IMG/VR virus record: IMGVR_UViG_3300042346_000114
Coordinates: 1-37,561 of that record
Source of the DNA: a virus
Strand: one strand, 5' to 3'
Length of the DNA: 37,561 nt
Part shown: positions 31,101 through 37,561 of the stretch, piece by piece
Layout of the letters: every line of letters begins with the position of its first letter
Numbering within the stretch: position 1 is the first letter of the stretch
Program-made: the position numbers and the translations under genes
The notes under the pieces: generated by a model
What the model was told of the DNA's origin: nothing
What the model saw: the letters and a program-made list of their open reading frames with translations, nothing else
Databases searched by the model: none

Positions 31101-33488
31101 TGATTTTGATGCGTCACTGCTTCCTAAAACAGTCCCGCCAATAGTTTCAGTATATTTTTCTGATTGTGCTTTTTGATAATCTGCACCAGACATTTGTGGC
31201 GCACTTGAGCCACCGCCACCAGCCATAGCAACACCAATAGCCAACATAAATGCTAACATTGCCGCGCCTGTAGCAAACCCAATAGGAAATGGTGCTGCCG
31301 ATGCTGATGCTACTGCCGCTGTTCCCGAAGCTGTGGCTTTAGCTGCGTCTGCCGCAACGTTTGGTGCTACCGATGCCGCATTAGCGGCTGTTGAAGTAAA
31401 TAATCCAGTTATATAAGCACCAACTTTTGCACCATTATCTGCAATCATGCGAACCATCGACATAGCAGATTGAGCCATTTCAAACGCGCGGAAAACTTTA
31501 GTTGCTACACCAAGCGCGTTATATCCTGCTGTGCCTTTCTTGAAGAAACCTTGAGCCGCTGACGCCATATCACCGTATGACTTAACCTGTAATTGTGATT
31601 GCTTTTGGTTTGCTATTGCAATGGCTTTATCGGCTTTGGCTTGATCGCCTTTACCGTCATTTAACTTTTGAATTTCAAATAATTGATTTTGCAATCCGTC
31701 AGTAATAGCCGCTTGTGATTTTTCGTAAGATGCAAGCGCAACACCTAAGCCACCCACTGCACCACCAACACTTCCAAACGCATCAGCAAGCCCTGTTGCG
31801 GCTTCTTTTGCTGATTCAAGGTTAGCTGTCAATATATCCATTTGTGCGCTTGCGGCTGTGTTAGCGGCTGTCTGAGCATCGCTAATGGCTTTAATCGATG
31901 CTAACTTATCATCATTGTATTTTTGTTCAGCGTCAGATTTTGCTTTAATATCAGATTGCGTTGATGTTTCTGCTAATACTGCTTTATCTGTTTGCAATCC
32001 TGCAATTTCAGTTTTTAAGCGTAATTGTTCAGCCAGCGTTAAATTGTATTTTCCCGCGTTATCTAATTCTGCCTGAGCCGCTGCAATTTTAGCGTCAATG
32101 GTTTCAGCACTTTGATTAGTTAATGAATCGCGGATTTCTTTTTCTTTAGCTAATAATAAATTGGTCGCAGATTGTGATTCATTTAATATGCGTGATTTTT
32201 CTTCGTAAGTTTTTGCTGATTCATACTCAATAGCTGCTTTATCTGATATAGATACGCGCTCTGCTTCAAGTGCTGCAATCTTGGTTTGTTGTTGTGCCGC
32301 AAATAGTTTGCCTGCATTTTCTGCTGTGGCTACTTGCATATTGATTTGCTCGTTATAATCTTTTTCCGCAAGTGCTAATTCTTTTGTTGCTTGTGCTTGT
32401 GCGCGTTTAGCTTCGGCTGCTGCTTTTGCTGCTGCTTTTTTATCTGGTTCATCAATTTTGCTAACTGGTGCGGCTTTGGTTATATCTACCATTACCTTTT
32501 TTTCATCTTCTAATTCTTTTCTTAAGCGTTTTTGTTCTTCAATATTTTTTGCTAATTTTGATTGTTTACCACTTGCATCAAATCCCGATAAATCATCAAT
32601 TAAACTTCCAATTACACCATTTTGATTATGTGCGTTAATTGATGCTTGCAATCTGTTTTGTTCTTGTTGGAGTTCCGCTAATTTACCAATTGAAGTAGTT
32701 GCACCATTCAACCAAACATCAAATTTACCTAATGAACTTGTTGCGCTTGTAATCCATCGTGAAATAGCACCGCCACTTTTATCATTTAAAATATGGTCAA
32801 TAAAATTGTCCCAAGCATCAGCAAGCGAGCTTAATGTGCCTTTCATTGTTTGACCTTGACGTTCCATGCCACCAGCAAAATCAGTATCGCCTAACTTTTG
32901 TAAATAAGCAGTAATAGCAGTTGAGCTATCTTTAACCTTTGTTTCAACGCCTTTAAAAGTAAATTTAATATCATCGCCTTGTTTGCTTGCCTTAATCCCA
33001 AATTCTTTTAATCGTTCAAATTCACCAGTTGCAGCGTCAGCAACAGCTTCAACCATTTGTTTTAATGATTTCCCCATTGCGCTTGCTGTATTGCCATAAG
33101 AAGTTAATGCTTTTTCGGATGGTGATAATCCTAACGCCTTCATTTTAATAAATGCGTCTGTTACTTCTTTAACCGAATATGGCGTTTTTGCAGCAAATTG
33201 TTGAATTCCCTCAAACGCGATTTTTGCATTTTTAGCACTACCTGTAACCGTTTCTAAACTGGTTCGCAGTGATTCAAACTCCATGTTAACTCTTAAAATA
33301 TCTTTAGCCATTGACGCAATGCTAATGCCAGCCAGCGCGCTTCCCGCTATTTTTGCAACGTTACCTAGACTACTCAACGCACGTTCACTGCGTCCAGTGG
33401 CTTGCTCCATTGCAGTTAAATTGCGCGTGGCTGTTACTGCACTGGTCGAATCAACTGCGACTTGAATAGAATAGGTATCGGTGGTCAT
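28149..33488 (-). CDS. Tape measure protein (1779 aa)
   Basis: The longest gene of the window; sets tail length and helps DNA entry. About residues 1-240 resemble the lambda-type/TP901 tape measure domain: MEFESLRTSLETVTGSAKNA, QQFAAKTPYSVKEVTDAFIK, LKEFGIKASKQGDDI. Long helical, Ala/Lys/Glu-rich segments follow. Two hydrophobic stretches lie at about 730-756 and 860-896 and could insert in the host membrane. By the rule of about 1.5 Angstrom per residue it predicts a tail near 260 nm, long for a 37-kb phage. C-terminal coiled coils end the protein. It overlaps the tail chaperone stop. Confidence 0.93.
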   Translation of the reverse strand: MTTDTYSIQVAVDSTSAVTATRNLTAMEQATGRSERALSSLGNVAKIAGSALAGISIASMAKDILRVNMEFESLRTSLETVTGSAKNAKIAFEGIQQFAAKTPYSVKEVTDAFIKMKALGLSPSEKALTSYGNTASAMGKSLKQMVEAVADAATGEFERLKEFGIKASKQGDDIKFTFKGVETKVKDSSTAITAYLQKLGDTDFAGGMERQGQTMKGTLSSLADAWDNFIDHILNDKSGGAISRWITSATSSLGKFDVWLNGATTSIGKLAELQQEQNRLQASINAHNQNGVIGSLIDDLSGFDASGKQSKLAKNIEEQKRLRKELEDEKKVMVDITKAAPVSKIDEPDKKAAAKAAAEAKRAQAQATKELALAEKDYNEQINMQVATAENAGKLFAAQQQTKIAALEAERVSISDKAAIEYESAKTYEEKSRILNESQSATNLLLAKEKEIRDSLTNQSAETIDAKIAAAQAELDNAGKYNLTLAEQLRLKTEIAGLQTDKAVLAETSTQSDIKAKSDAEQKYNDDKLASIKAISDAQTAANTAASAQMDILTANLESAKEAATGLADAFGSVGGAVGGLGVALASYEKSQAAITDGLQNQLFEIQKLNDGKGDQAKADKAIAIANQKQSQLQVKSYGDMASAAQGFFKKGTAGYNALGVATKVFRAFEMAQSAMSMVRMIADNGAKVGAYITGLFTSTAANAASVAPNVAADAAKATASGTAAVASASAAPFPIGFATGAAMLAFMLAIGVAMAGGGGSSAPQMSGADYQKAQSEKYTETIGGTVLGSSDASKSIINALDIISANSTADLDYSKGMAESLQKLTYSIDNVTASVAQKMDFGRNGVSLAGSSKTTGVFGSAGGGIGGLAIGYAISNLAMPILGLILGAFTTVTKITKQFAGSGFKFMDELYSSVVKNGTTSVQQYIDILVTETKSSFFGLVSSSKQWITTKYKTIEERVNQAFTDTILGIGNSIIKTADLLGQSTATLTDQVNNFNVELGRIPMERTNYKGKGSRQKNQENATINEERLNAAFEKLSDKMAMLSPQFLESQKIQEGYYQTLMRVTVAISTANTKLKAMGINAIEYSDIVEKRGDIEKQMIVQSLQLASAFTDVNDIIGKLPGTADDIIEAFNGLNSIKAGLAAIGASGLTLSQDLINVAGGISKFDSTLTDYIENYLTKTEQSAYKTGLLTDKFTQLGLVLPVMSTNAEESKASYRKLLDVLKNDTSDTGRAIYATALGMASDFASAAEDYAAIVKERTDAIKATISTYEDYRIAIYKKLGEQNPVAKEEALRLEREKSMQGMDDLTRKYTTALNQLSDAGAELTSTTTALETAYKNLTAMRDKFVTLGQGLRTYYDQLMSVGKPQATPQEIYNAAKKSFQDTAVEAAKGTESALASLPEVSKAFLEASLKYNATGDAYQTDYVSVLKALEKGMSAADRQIEIMNLQLDEAVQANVNLLGVKAKTTDVDNSIALLSTAVNNFSNAMANYTLQVAKVTAVDNTIKTEIQNKQTELNQIAANNTANLIKADEEKAARDKAAAEAVLAASEVARRETAAMNDPNYQGNYDEYVISEAAQAAAKAAAEAAVSVGKNSTDAQLDAIKATTSIAIESVAKISNAVIETNSAIQAMADAANNKTYSFNNDAQSLVNIENIAVQAGYSGDYTDTYAMQSYLNSVGYKAYANGGMASGLSLVGEQGAELVNFTSPANVTSHQQTAGLFDSIGNAIDDQSVLLKEQIIELKALVNLQSSANVALINEMQGMKEELSTISRKAKLEAAA

Positions 33489-33865
33489 TTTGTTTTGCTC
33501 CGTTTTGCAATTTGCTCTGCTTGAATATTTAAATAAGCACTATCGAGCCGCATAATAGCACTTACTTCTAATGGCGTTAATTCTATGTTGGTCAATCTTG
33601 ACCATGCGTCAATTTCCGCGTAACTAATTGGATTTTGACCAAACCCATTGCTTGAGCGTGTTCGGCTTAATTCACCAAACCACGCCCAGCAGTAGGCGTA
33701 ATTTTCTGGCATGGGCAATGATTTATAATCATCAGGTATCTCATGCCCCATTGCAATAATCGCTTGAGCTTCATCGCGTAAACTGCTGCCATTGTCGTTT
33801 GTTTTGCTGAGTTCAAATTCTCGTGTGCCAAACTCGACAATGTCATTGATTAGGCTTTGGTGAAG
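33485..33865 (-). CDS. Tail assembly chaperone, frameshifted T part (GT)
   Basis: A T-like extension reached by a -1 ribosomal frameshift at 33865-33871. After the slip the frame is open from CTT at 33865 through to 33485 (126 residues), and includes the frame that would otherwise start at 33751 (MGHEIPDDYKSLPMPENYAY). It has YCWAWFGELSRTRSSNGFGQ at about 58-77 of the extension. In lambda the gpG-gpGT pair loads the tape measure and tail tube. The combined GT product here would be about 257 aa. Whether the downstream ATG at 33751 is also used is unknown. Confidence 0.75.
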   Translation of the reverse strand, partial: LHQSLINDIVEFGTREFELSKTNDNGSSLRDEAQAIIAMGHEIPDDYKSLPMPENYAYCWAWFGELSRTRSSNGFGQNPISYAEIDAWSRLTNIELTPLEVSAIMRLDSAYLNIQAEQIAKRSKTK

Positions 33866-34257
33866 TTTCCCAAGTTATTACTTGCCTCAAATACTTGTTC
33901 ACGGATTTCGCTGTTGCGTTCCATTAACTTTGTGGCGTTTTCTGGTGAATATTCAAAGTTAGTAATTCCGCGCCACGCAACAACACGAATTGCTGCTGCG
34001 TCAATGCCGAATTGTTCATCGTCTTCGATTGTGCGATCAACTTCTTTGCCACGTTTAGCCGCTAACTGATCTTGGGATTTTCTGCGGTTTAACGTTTTGC
34101 GTACCCAATCCTGCACTTTTGGTGATTGTGAACCAAGCACTGTAATAAATACGCCTGTGTCGCCACCGTCAGCTCTTAAATATTCAAACTCATAAGCGTT
34201 TTCTGACGCGCTAACTAAATCTAAATCATCAAATGATAAACCTGTTTTTTTGCTCAT
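33850..34257 (-). CDS. Tail assembly chaperone G-like (135 aa)
   Basis: A 135-aa protein in the gpG position between tail tube and tape measure. It opens MSKKTGLSFDDLDLVSASEN and contains TGVFITVLGSQSPKVQDW (about 34-51) and AWRGI (about 97), as in other phage tail chaperones. ATG at 34257 follows AGGA; an earlier ATG at 34311 lacks an RBS and lies in the terminator. Five codons before its stop is the frameshift heptamer GGGAAAC. Confidence 0.75.
   Translation of the reverse strand: MSKKTGLSFDDLDLVSASENAYEFEYLRADGGDTGVFITVLGSQSPKVQDWVRKTLNRRKSQDQLAAKRGKEVDRTIEDDEQFGIDAAAIRVVAWRGITNFEYSPENATKLMERNSEIREQVFEASNNLGNFTKA
33865..33871 (-). promoter_or_regulatory. Programmed -1 frameshift heptamer GGGAAAC
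   Basis: In the G frame the codons read TTG-GGA-AAC, so the X-XXY-YYZ heptamer G-GGA-AAC lies in the correct phase. Slippage by -1 joins the T-like frame, which is open to the tape measure start. Lambda uses GGGAAAG at the same place. Confidence 0.8.
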
Positions 34258-34281
34258 GTTCGTATGTTCCTGTTGATTTAT

Positions 34282-34320
34282 AAAAAAATACCCACGCCCG
34301 CATGATTGCAAGCGTGGGTA
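34282..34320 (-). terminator. Terminator after tail tube gene
   Basis: On the minus strand TACCCACGC and GCGTGGGTA form a perfect 9-bp stem (34320-34312 with 34297-34289), followed by seven T. It would lower expression of the chaperones and tape measure relative to the abundant tail tube protein. Confidence 0.85.
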
Positions 34321-34335
34321 ATTGTAGCACTATTT

Positions 34336-35547
34336 TTAAGCGAGTGAATCTTGAACCATGATTGTTGTCGCTAAATTAGCCACCGCACTACCACCCGCTG
34401 TATTTTTAAGCGCAGTGAATGGGAATGTGCGAGTTAATCCAGACGCGCCATCAGTTACATCAGCACCGCCAATTTTAACGCGCGACATAGTAAACGATAC
34501 AAAATCAGCCGTTGCAGTGCTATCTGTTGTTAATGCCACAATGATAGACACTTCGGTTTCATTGATAAAGTAATCGCGGAATGTTGCATCAGTGAAATAA
34601 GCACTAAATGTGCCTGTTGCACCTACAACGCCTTGAAATACGTCTGGGCGTGTTAATGAACCAACTACCGCGTCTGCCACTGCAATATTTCCGTTAATGT
34701 CAAAATCAATTGAAGTAACAATGGCAACTGGTGTGCCTGCAACAAGTAACAAGCCATTTACACCAGCAGTAACGCCACCTGTTGTGATCGCAGTTGGTGA
34801 AGTTAAAACTTGTGATGTGCCAGTGGTAACGTTTAAGCCGACCAATGGAAAATCAATGGTCGCCATGCCGTTTGCAGGGATTTTTACCTGTGCGTTGGTT
34901 TGCATAATGTCAGTATAAACCTCTGACTGCGCAACGTCTGAAAACCAATGTTCAACTGTGTAATAATCTTGTGTCTGTGAAGTTTCTGGCACATAAGTAT
35001 ATTTGCCAGGAATGGCAATAGTTACACCTGTAACTGAGGTTGCATTATCTGCAAGCGCACTACCGTTTAACGTTTTAACTGTTAATGTGGTTGCTGTTAC
35101 AGCAGTTACTAACAAATTTTTATTTAAGTTAGCCGCGTTAACGCTGCCCACTGTAATGCGAACCACGTTACCGATTTTAATACCACCAGTTAACGGGTTG
35201 CCTGTTTGGAATGTAATAACGCCAGTTGATGCAACAATAGTCACAGCCGCTGCGGTTAACGATGAAATCGCAACAAAGTCTTTACGCAATACGGATTGCA
35301 GAAAGTCTTTATATGTTCCCGCTGATAACTCACCGCTTAATGTACCCGTTGATTGTCTTGAACCATGACGGAAATCAGCAACTTGTTGATCTGGGCGAAT
35401 CTCGTTTGATTGGAATGTTTCTTTCGTTAAATTAATTGTGCTTGTAACACGTCTTAATTCTTGACCGCCACCGCCTGAAGCTGCTACGCCTAAGCCTGTT
35501 TGTTTTTTGTACGATACGACTTTTTTAACGCCTTGTGCAATTGTCAT
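34336..35547 (-). CDS. Major tail (tube) protein (403 aa)
   Basis: A 403-aa protein that forms the tail tube. It starts MTIAQGVKKVVSYKKQTGLG and has RVTSTINLTKETFQSNEI (about 32-49), GTLSGELSAGTYKDFLQSVL (about 69-88), typical of the Phage_tube_2 type. The middle (about 95-180) is Thr/Val/Gly-rich and may be an inserted Ig-like domain. It is the last gene before a strong terminator. Confidence 0.8.
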   Translation of the reverse strand: MTIAQGVKKVVSYKKQTGLGVAASGGGGQELRRVTSTINLTKETFQSNEIRPDQQVADFRHGSRQSTGTLSGELSAGTYKDFLQSVLRKDFVAISSLTAAAVTIVASTGVITFQTGNPLTGGIKIGNVVRITVGSVNAANLNKNLLVTAVTATTLTVKTLNGSALADNATSVTGVTIAIPGKYTYVPETSQTQDYYTVEHWFSDVAQSEVYTDIMQTNAQVKIPANGMATIDFPLVGLNVTTGTSQVLTSPTAITTGGVTAGVNGLLLVAGTPVAIVTSIDFDINGNIAVADAVVGSLTRPDVFQGVVGATGTFSAYFTDATFRDYFINETEVSIIVALTTDSTATADFVSFTMSRVKIGGADVTDGASGLTRTFPFTALKNTAGGSAVANLATTIMVQDSLA

Positions 35548-35558
35548 TTTGTAACCTC

Positions 35559-35966
35559 TTATGGATAAATATCTGCTGAAAAATAAATTGATACCGGAAT
35601 TTTATAAAGCACCCCGTCAATCAATGCCGGTGCAATTGATGGTGTCTTGTCAATAATAACAGTTACACTGCCGTTTGTTAAACTTGTACCGCGTTTAAAA
35701 TGATTAACCAGTAAATCAACGCGGGTTGCTGCTGTTTTTGCGCCTACATTAGCTGGATAACACAATAGCACTTGCATAAATCCTTTTACGCGATAATGAT
35801 TGCCGCCTAATGTTGGGTTAAGCGTATCTGCAATCATTAAATTAACTTGCTGATATGCTGTACCAACGACGGGCGTAAACGGCACATTTTCCCACGCTGT
35901 TGCAAGTGTAGGCGTTAGCGCGTTGAGTTTTGTTTCTAATGCGGTACGGATTTCAACTAGTGCCAT
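35559..35966 (-). CDS. Tail terminator protein (135 aa)
   Basis: A 135-aa protein of the phage tail terminator/DUF4128 type: MALVEIRTALETKLNALTPT, then AYQQVNLMIADTLNPTLG and GFMQVLLCYP. It caps the tail and joins the head. Overlaps the HK97 gp10-like gene by 14 nt. Confidence 0.7.
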   Translation of the reverse strand: MALVEIRTALETKLNALTPTLATAWENVPFTPVVGTAYQQVNLMIADTLNPTLGGNHYRVKGFMQVLLCYPANVGAKTAATRVDLLVNHFKRGTSLTNGSVTVIIDKTPSIAPALIDGVLYKIPVSIYFSADIYP

Positions 35967-36360
35967 TTAAAACCCCTTCAAATAATGCAACAGATACGCG
36001 AACCATACCTGCCGGTGCTTGCCTACTATGAAAATCATATTCTAATGCTCCAATATATGGCACGTTGTTTGTCAGATAAACAACACTTCCTGCGCGTCTT
36101 GGCAATACGTTTTGCATTTTTAAAACATCGCCTGTGTCATCTTCTCCAGTGAAAGGCGAACCAATTGTGCATTGCCAGTTTCCGCGAGCGCGTCCACCAA
36201 CGTAACCTGCTGGTGCTGATGCTGGATTTTTCCATTGACTAGGATTTCCAACTGGTGTCATCATAATAATATTCTTAAACACTTCACTTGTTGCCGCGCG
36301 TATTTTGTTATCAACGTGACCATTAGCACGCGCCACAATTTGCGACATTGAGCCTGTCAT
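35953..36360 (-). CDS. HK97 gp10-like neck protein (135 aa)
   Basis: A 135-aa protein with the gp10-like pattern: N-terminal helix (MSQIVARANGHVDNKIRAAT), TPVGNPSQWKNPASAPAGY then GGRARGNWQ (about 36-64), NNVPYIGALEYDFHSRQAP (about 98-116). Such proteins join head and tail. Tight overlaps with genes on both sides. Confidence 0.7.
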   Translation of the reverse strand: MTGSMSQIVARANGHVDNKIRAATSEVFKNIIMMTPVGNPSQWKNPASAPAGYVGGRARGNWQCTIGSPFTGEDDTGDVLKMQNVLPRRAGSVVYLTNNVPYIGALEYDFHSRQAPAGMVRVSVALFEGVLNGTS

Positions 36361-36716
36361 TTTCTCACCTGCATTTCATAAAGCGCAGGCAATTCACCAG
36401 ACCAGATATGCCTAACCGCCACTACTTGATAAACTTCACTATCAACGGTTACTTTGTCTGCTGGTTGTGGCATTGGTGCGCCTAATGCTGCAATCATTAC
36501 CTTTCTATCGCCTGCTTGCACTACACCACTAATAAAATCAATTCCGTTATAGTCTTTAATGACGGCAGTATGATTAGTGGATGTTGTTGTTCCGCCCGAT
36601 AACTCACCCGTTGTTGGGTCATAAGTGCCCTCAACAATAGACGTTAGCGTGATTGATTTGCCAAACTTATCGAGCAATTTATCTGCTGTAGAGCGAGCGC
36701 GAGCATCAAGTGTCAT
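36357..36716 (-). CDS. Head-tail connector (119 aa)
   Basis: A 119-aa protein resembling phage head-tail joining proteins: LLDKFGKSITLTSIVEGTYD (about 13-32), beta-rich middle with KVTVDSEVYQVVAVRHIW (about 88-105). ATG overlaps the stop of the DnaT-like gene (ATGA) in this copy. The left-edge fragment (1-64) is its other, truncated copy. Confidence 0.65.
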   Translation of the reverse strand: MTLDARARSTADKLLDKFGKSITLTSIVEGTYDPTTGELSGGTTTSTNHTAVIKDYNGIDFISGVVQAGDRKVMIAALGAPMPQPADKVTVDSEVYQVVAVRHIWSGELPALYEMQVRK

Positions 36717-37243
36717 GTTCTCACCAATGATCTCGACATATCATTGCCTTGTTGTTTAAAAAACACGGATAACATGGCGTCAATTTGAGCATAGCGTGTT
36801 TGCTGTGGTGAGTATTTGTCATATTCCACCTCAATAACGTCTACTTTTTCACGAATAACGCCTTGTGTTAAATCCTGCATTAAAATTGCTGTATAAGATT
36901 TCAATGCTAATTCAGCACACGCATTTTTTACAGTAGTTGGCACAATGTCAAAATCCACATATTGCGGAAAAACATTTGCCGATAATGAATCAATTAATGG
37001 AACGTATAATCGCGGCCAATCAAGCGACTGGGTTGAATATCTGCGATAACCCGCATATTGCAAACGATATTGAGCCACCATATAGTCTGTGGCTTTGCGC
37101 AATAATTGTTCTTTTGTTGCATCACTTGTAATTGCCGCCCATGCCGTATTGCCAATGTTTGCGTGGTAGGTTGTTGCGTCTGCAACTGATACATAACTTT
37201 CAGCGTTTGCAAGTCCAGTACCGTCTTCAACGATTAACGCCAT
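36713..37243 (-). CDS. DnaT-like head completion protein (right copy)
   Basis: Second copy of the 470-1000 gene, with an identical 176-aa product despite about 28 base differences. GGAGG lies 6 nt before ATG 37243. In this version the stop TGA overlaps the connector ATG directly, without the RyR gene. It is the same locus seen in another strain or genome end, not a paralog. Confidence 0.75.
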   Translation of the reverse strand: MALIVEDGTGLANAESYVSVADATTYHANIGNTAWAAITSDATKEQLLRKATDYMVAQYRLQYAGYRRYSTQSLDWPRLYVPLIDSLSANVFPQYVDFDIVPTTVKNACAELALKSYTAILMQDLTQGVIREKVDVIEVEYDKYSPQQTRYAQIDAMLSVFFKQQGNDMSRSLVRT

Positions 37244-37244
37244 T

Positions 37245-37561
37245 TTAATCCTCCATCCATTCAATCATGCCGTAAATTCCACTGCCAGAAACAACTGCGT
37301 TATCAGCAAAAATAATTAAACCTTCATTTTTTGCCAATATAAAACCTTCGCCATTATTGTCAAACTCAATAGTTGACGCATTTCCAGTAAATTTAGAAAT
37401 AACTGAGCGTTCCAAAAAATAAGGCTCTTGCGTCACGCCTGTCATATCTAAACCCGCTTGATTGCGTAAGCATAGCATTTTGCTAGGCTCGTTTTGATTA
37501 TCGTACTTTGTTGCAGTTAATGTTGTACCGCTTGCTGGTGTGCCTTTAATGCGAGCAAACC
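37245..37561 (-). CDS. Virion protein, 3' part at window edge (right copy)
   Basis: The C-terminal part of the protein that is complete at 1002-1481, running off the right edge. Within the last 77 residues it differs at four positions from the left copy (Met to Leu, Gly to Asp, Phe to Leu, Ser to Ala). Confidence 0.7.
   Translation of the reverse strand, partial: FARIKGTPASGTTLTATKYDNQNEPSKMLCLRNQAGLDMTGVTQEPYFLERSVISKFTGNASTIEFDNNGEGFILAKNEGLIIFADNAVVSGSGIYGMIEWMED

Larger units (their letters stand above)
36653..37561. repeat. Terminal overlap of the circular unit (matches 1-1318)
   Basis: This segment repeats the left edge with about 5% base differences in the DnaT-like gene, lacking the 409-bp insert at 65-473. 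The unit length is therefore near 36652 bp. Most likely an assembly that passed the circle closure while joining two strain variants; true direct terminal repeats are normally identical. Confidence 0.8.

Noticed and set aside
36653-37561. Genuine duplication of the DnaT-like and virion genes
   Set aside because: Both copies touch opposite window edges with matching gene order, which is the signature of a circular or redundant end, here from two variants.
1-37561. CRISPR array, insertion sequence, integrase or attachment site
   Set aside because: I saw no regularly spaced repeats, transposase, recombinase of the tyrosine or serine type, or att-like repeat pair.

Overview
The window looks like one complete genome of a tailed, siphovirus-like dsDNA bacteriophage, about 36.65 kb per unit, assembled slightly past one full turn. 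Positions 36653-37561 repeat positions 1-1318, apart from a 409-bp insertion and scattered substitutions. It has terminase, portal, P22-like coat, scaffold, a long tape measure protein and a full recombination module. I see no integrase, excisionase or recognisable CI-type repressor, so a virulent lifestyle is most likely. The GH108-type endolysin suggests a Gram-negative host; I cannot name the host. Composition is AT-leaning. The two diverged end copies suggest a contig from a mixed population.

Layout. On the minus strand, 13204 down to 1 and then round the circle to 22567, lie: a small HTH regulator and primase-helicase (13204-11187); a 706-bp non-coding block with an origin-like GTAC-rich repeat array, a promoter and a strongly folded RNA candidate (11189-10481); PhoH-like ATPase, ParB-methyltransferase and small and large terminase (10480-6883); portal, MuF-type head protein, a 60-aa protein, scaffold, a GIY-YIG homing endonuclease and major capsid protein (6880-1545); a virion protein, connectors, tail terminator, tail tube, tail chaperones made with a -1 frameshift, and the 1779-aa tape measure (1481-68, then 37561-28149); tail-tip and fibre proteins (28152-23756); and membrane lysis proteins with endolysin (23763-22567). 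On the plus strand, 13327-22554, lies the early region: Sak4-like ATPase, SSB-like protein, YqaJ exonuclease, helicase, VRR-NUC nuclease, many small proteins, dUTPase and a DUF3310 protein. The two strands converge on a bidirectional terminator at 22541-22566.

How it works together. Two early promoters (13247-13275 and 18453-18481) share a 17-bp identical upstream element, the same 17-nt spacing and the same -10, and both carry a GTTTA-N5-TAAA operator-like palindrome. The divergent 58-aa HTH protein is the obvious candidate regulator. The early proteins would support host-polymerase-dependent replication started by the primase-helicase and recombination by single-strand annealing. The minus-strand genes package DNA, build head and tail, and lyse the cell.

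Most notable: (1) a roughly 400-nt structured RNA candidate with its own promoter and a three-way junction; (2) a homing endonuclease gene whose ribosome binding site is buried in a 9-bp hairpin, with an extended -10 promoter abutting the hairpin, which parallels the control known for T4 I-TevI; (3) the strain-variant ends, with a RyR-domain gene present in one copy and cleanly absent in the other; (4) the paired early promoters; (5) the origin-like repeats.
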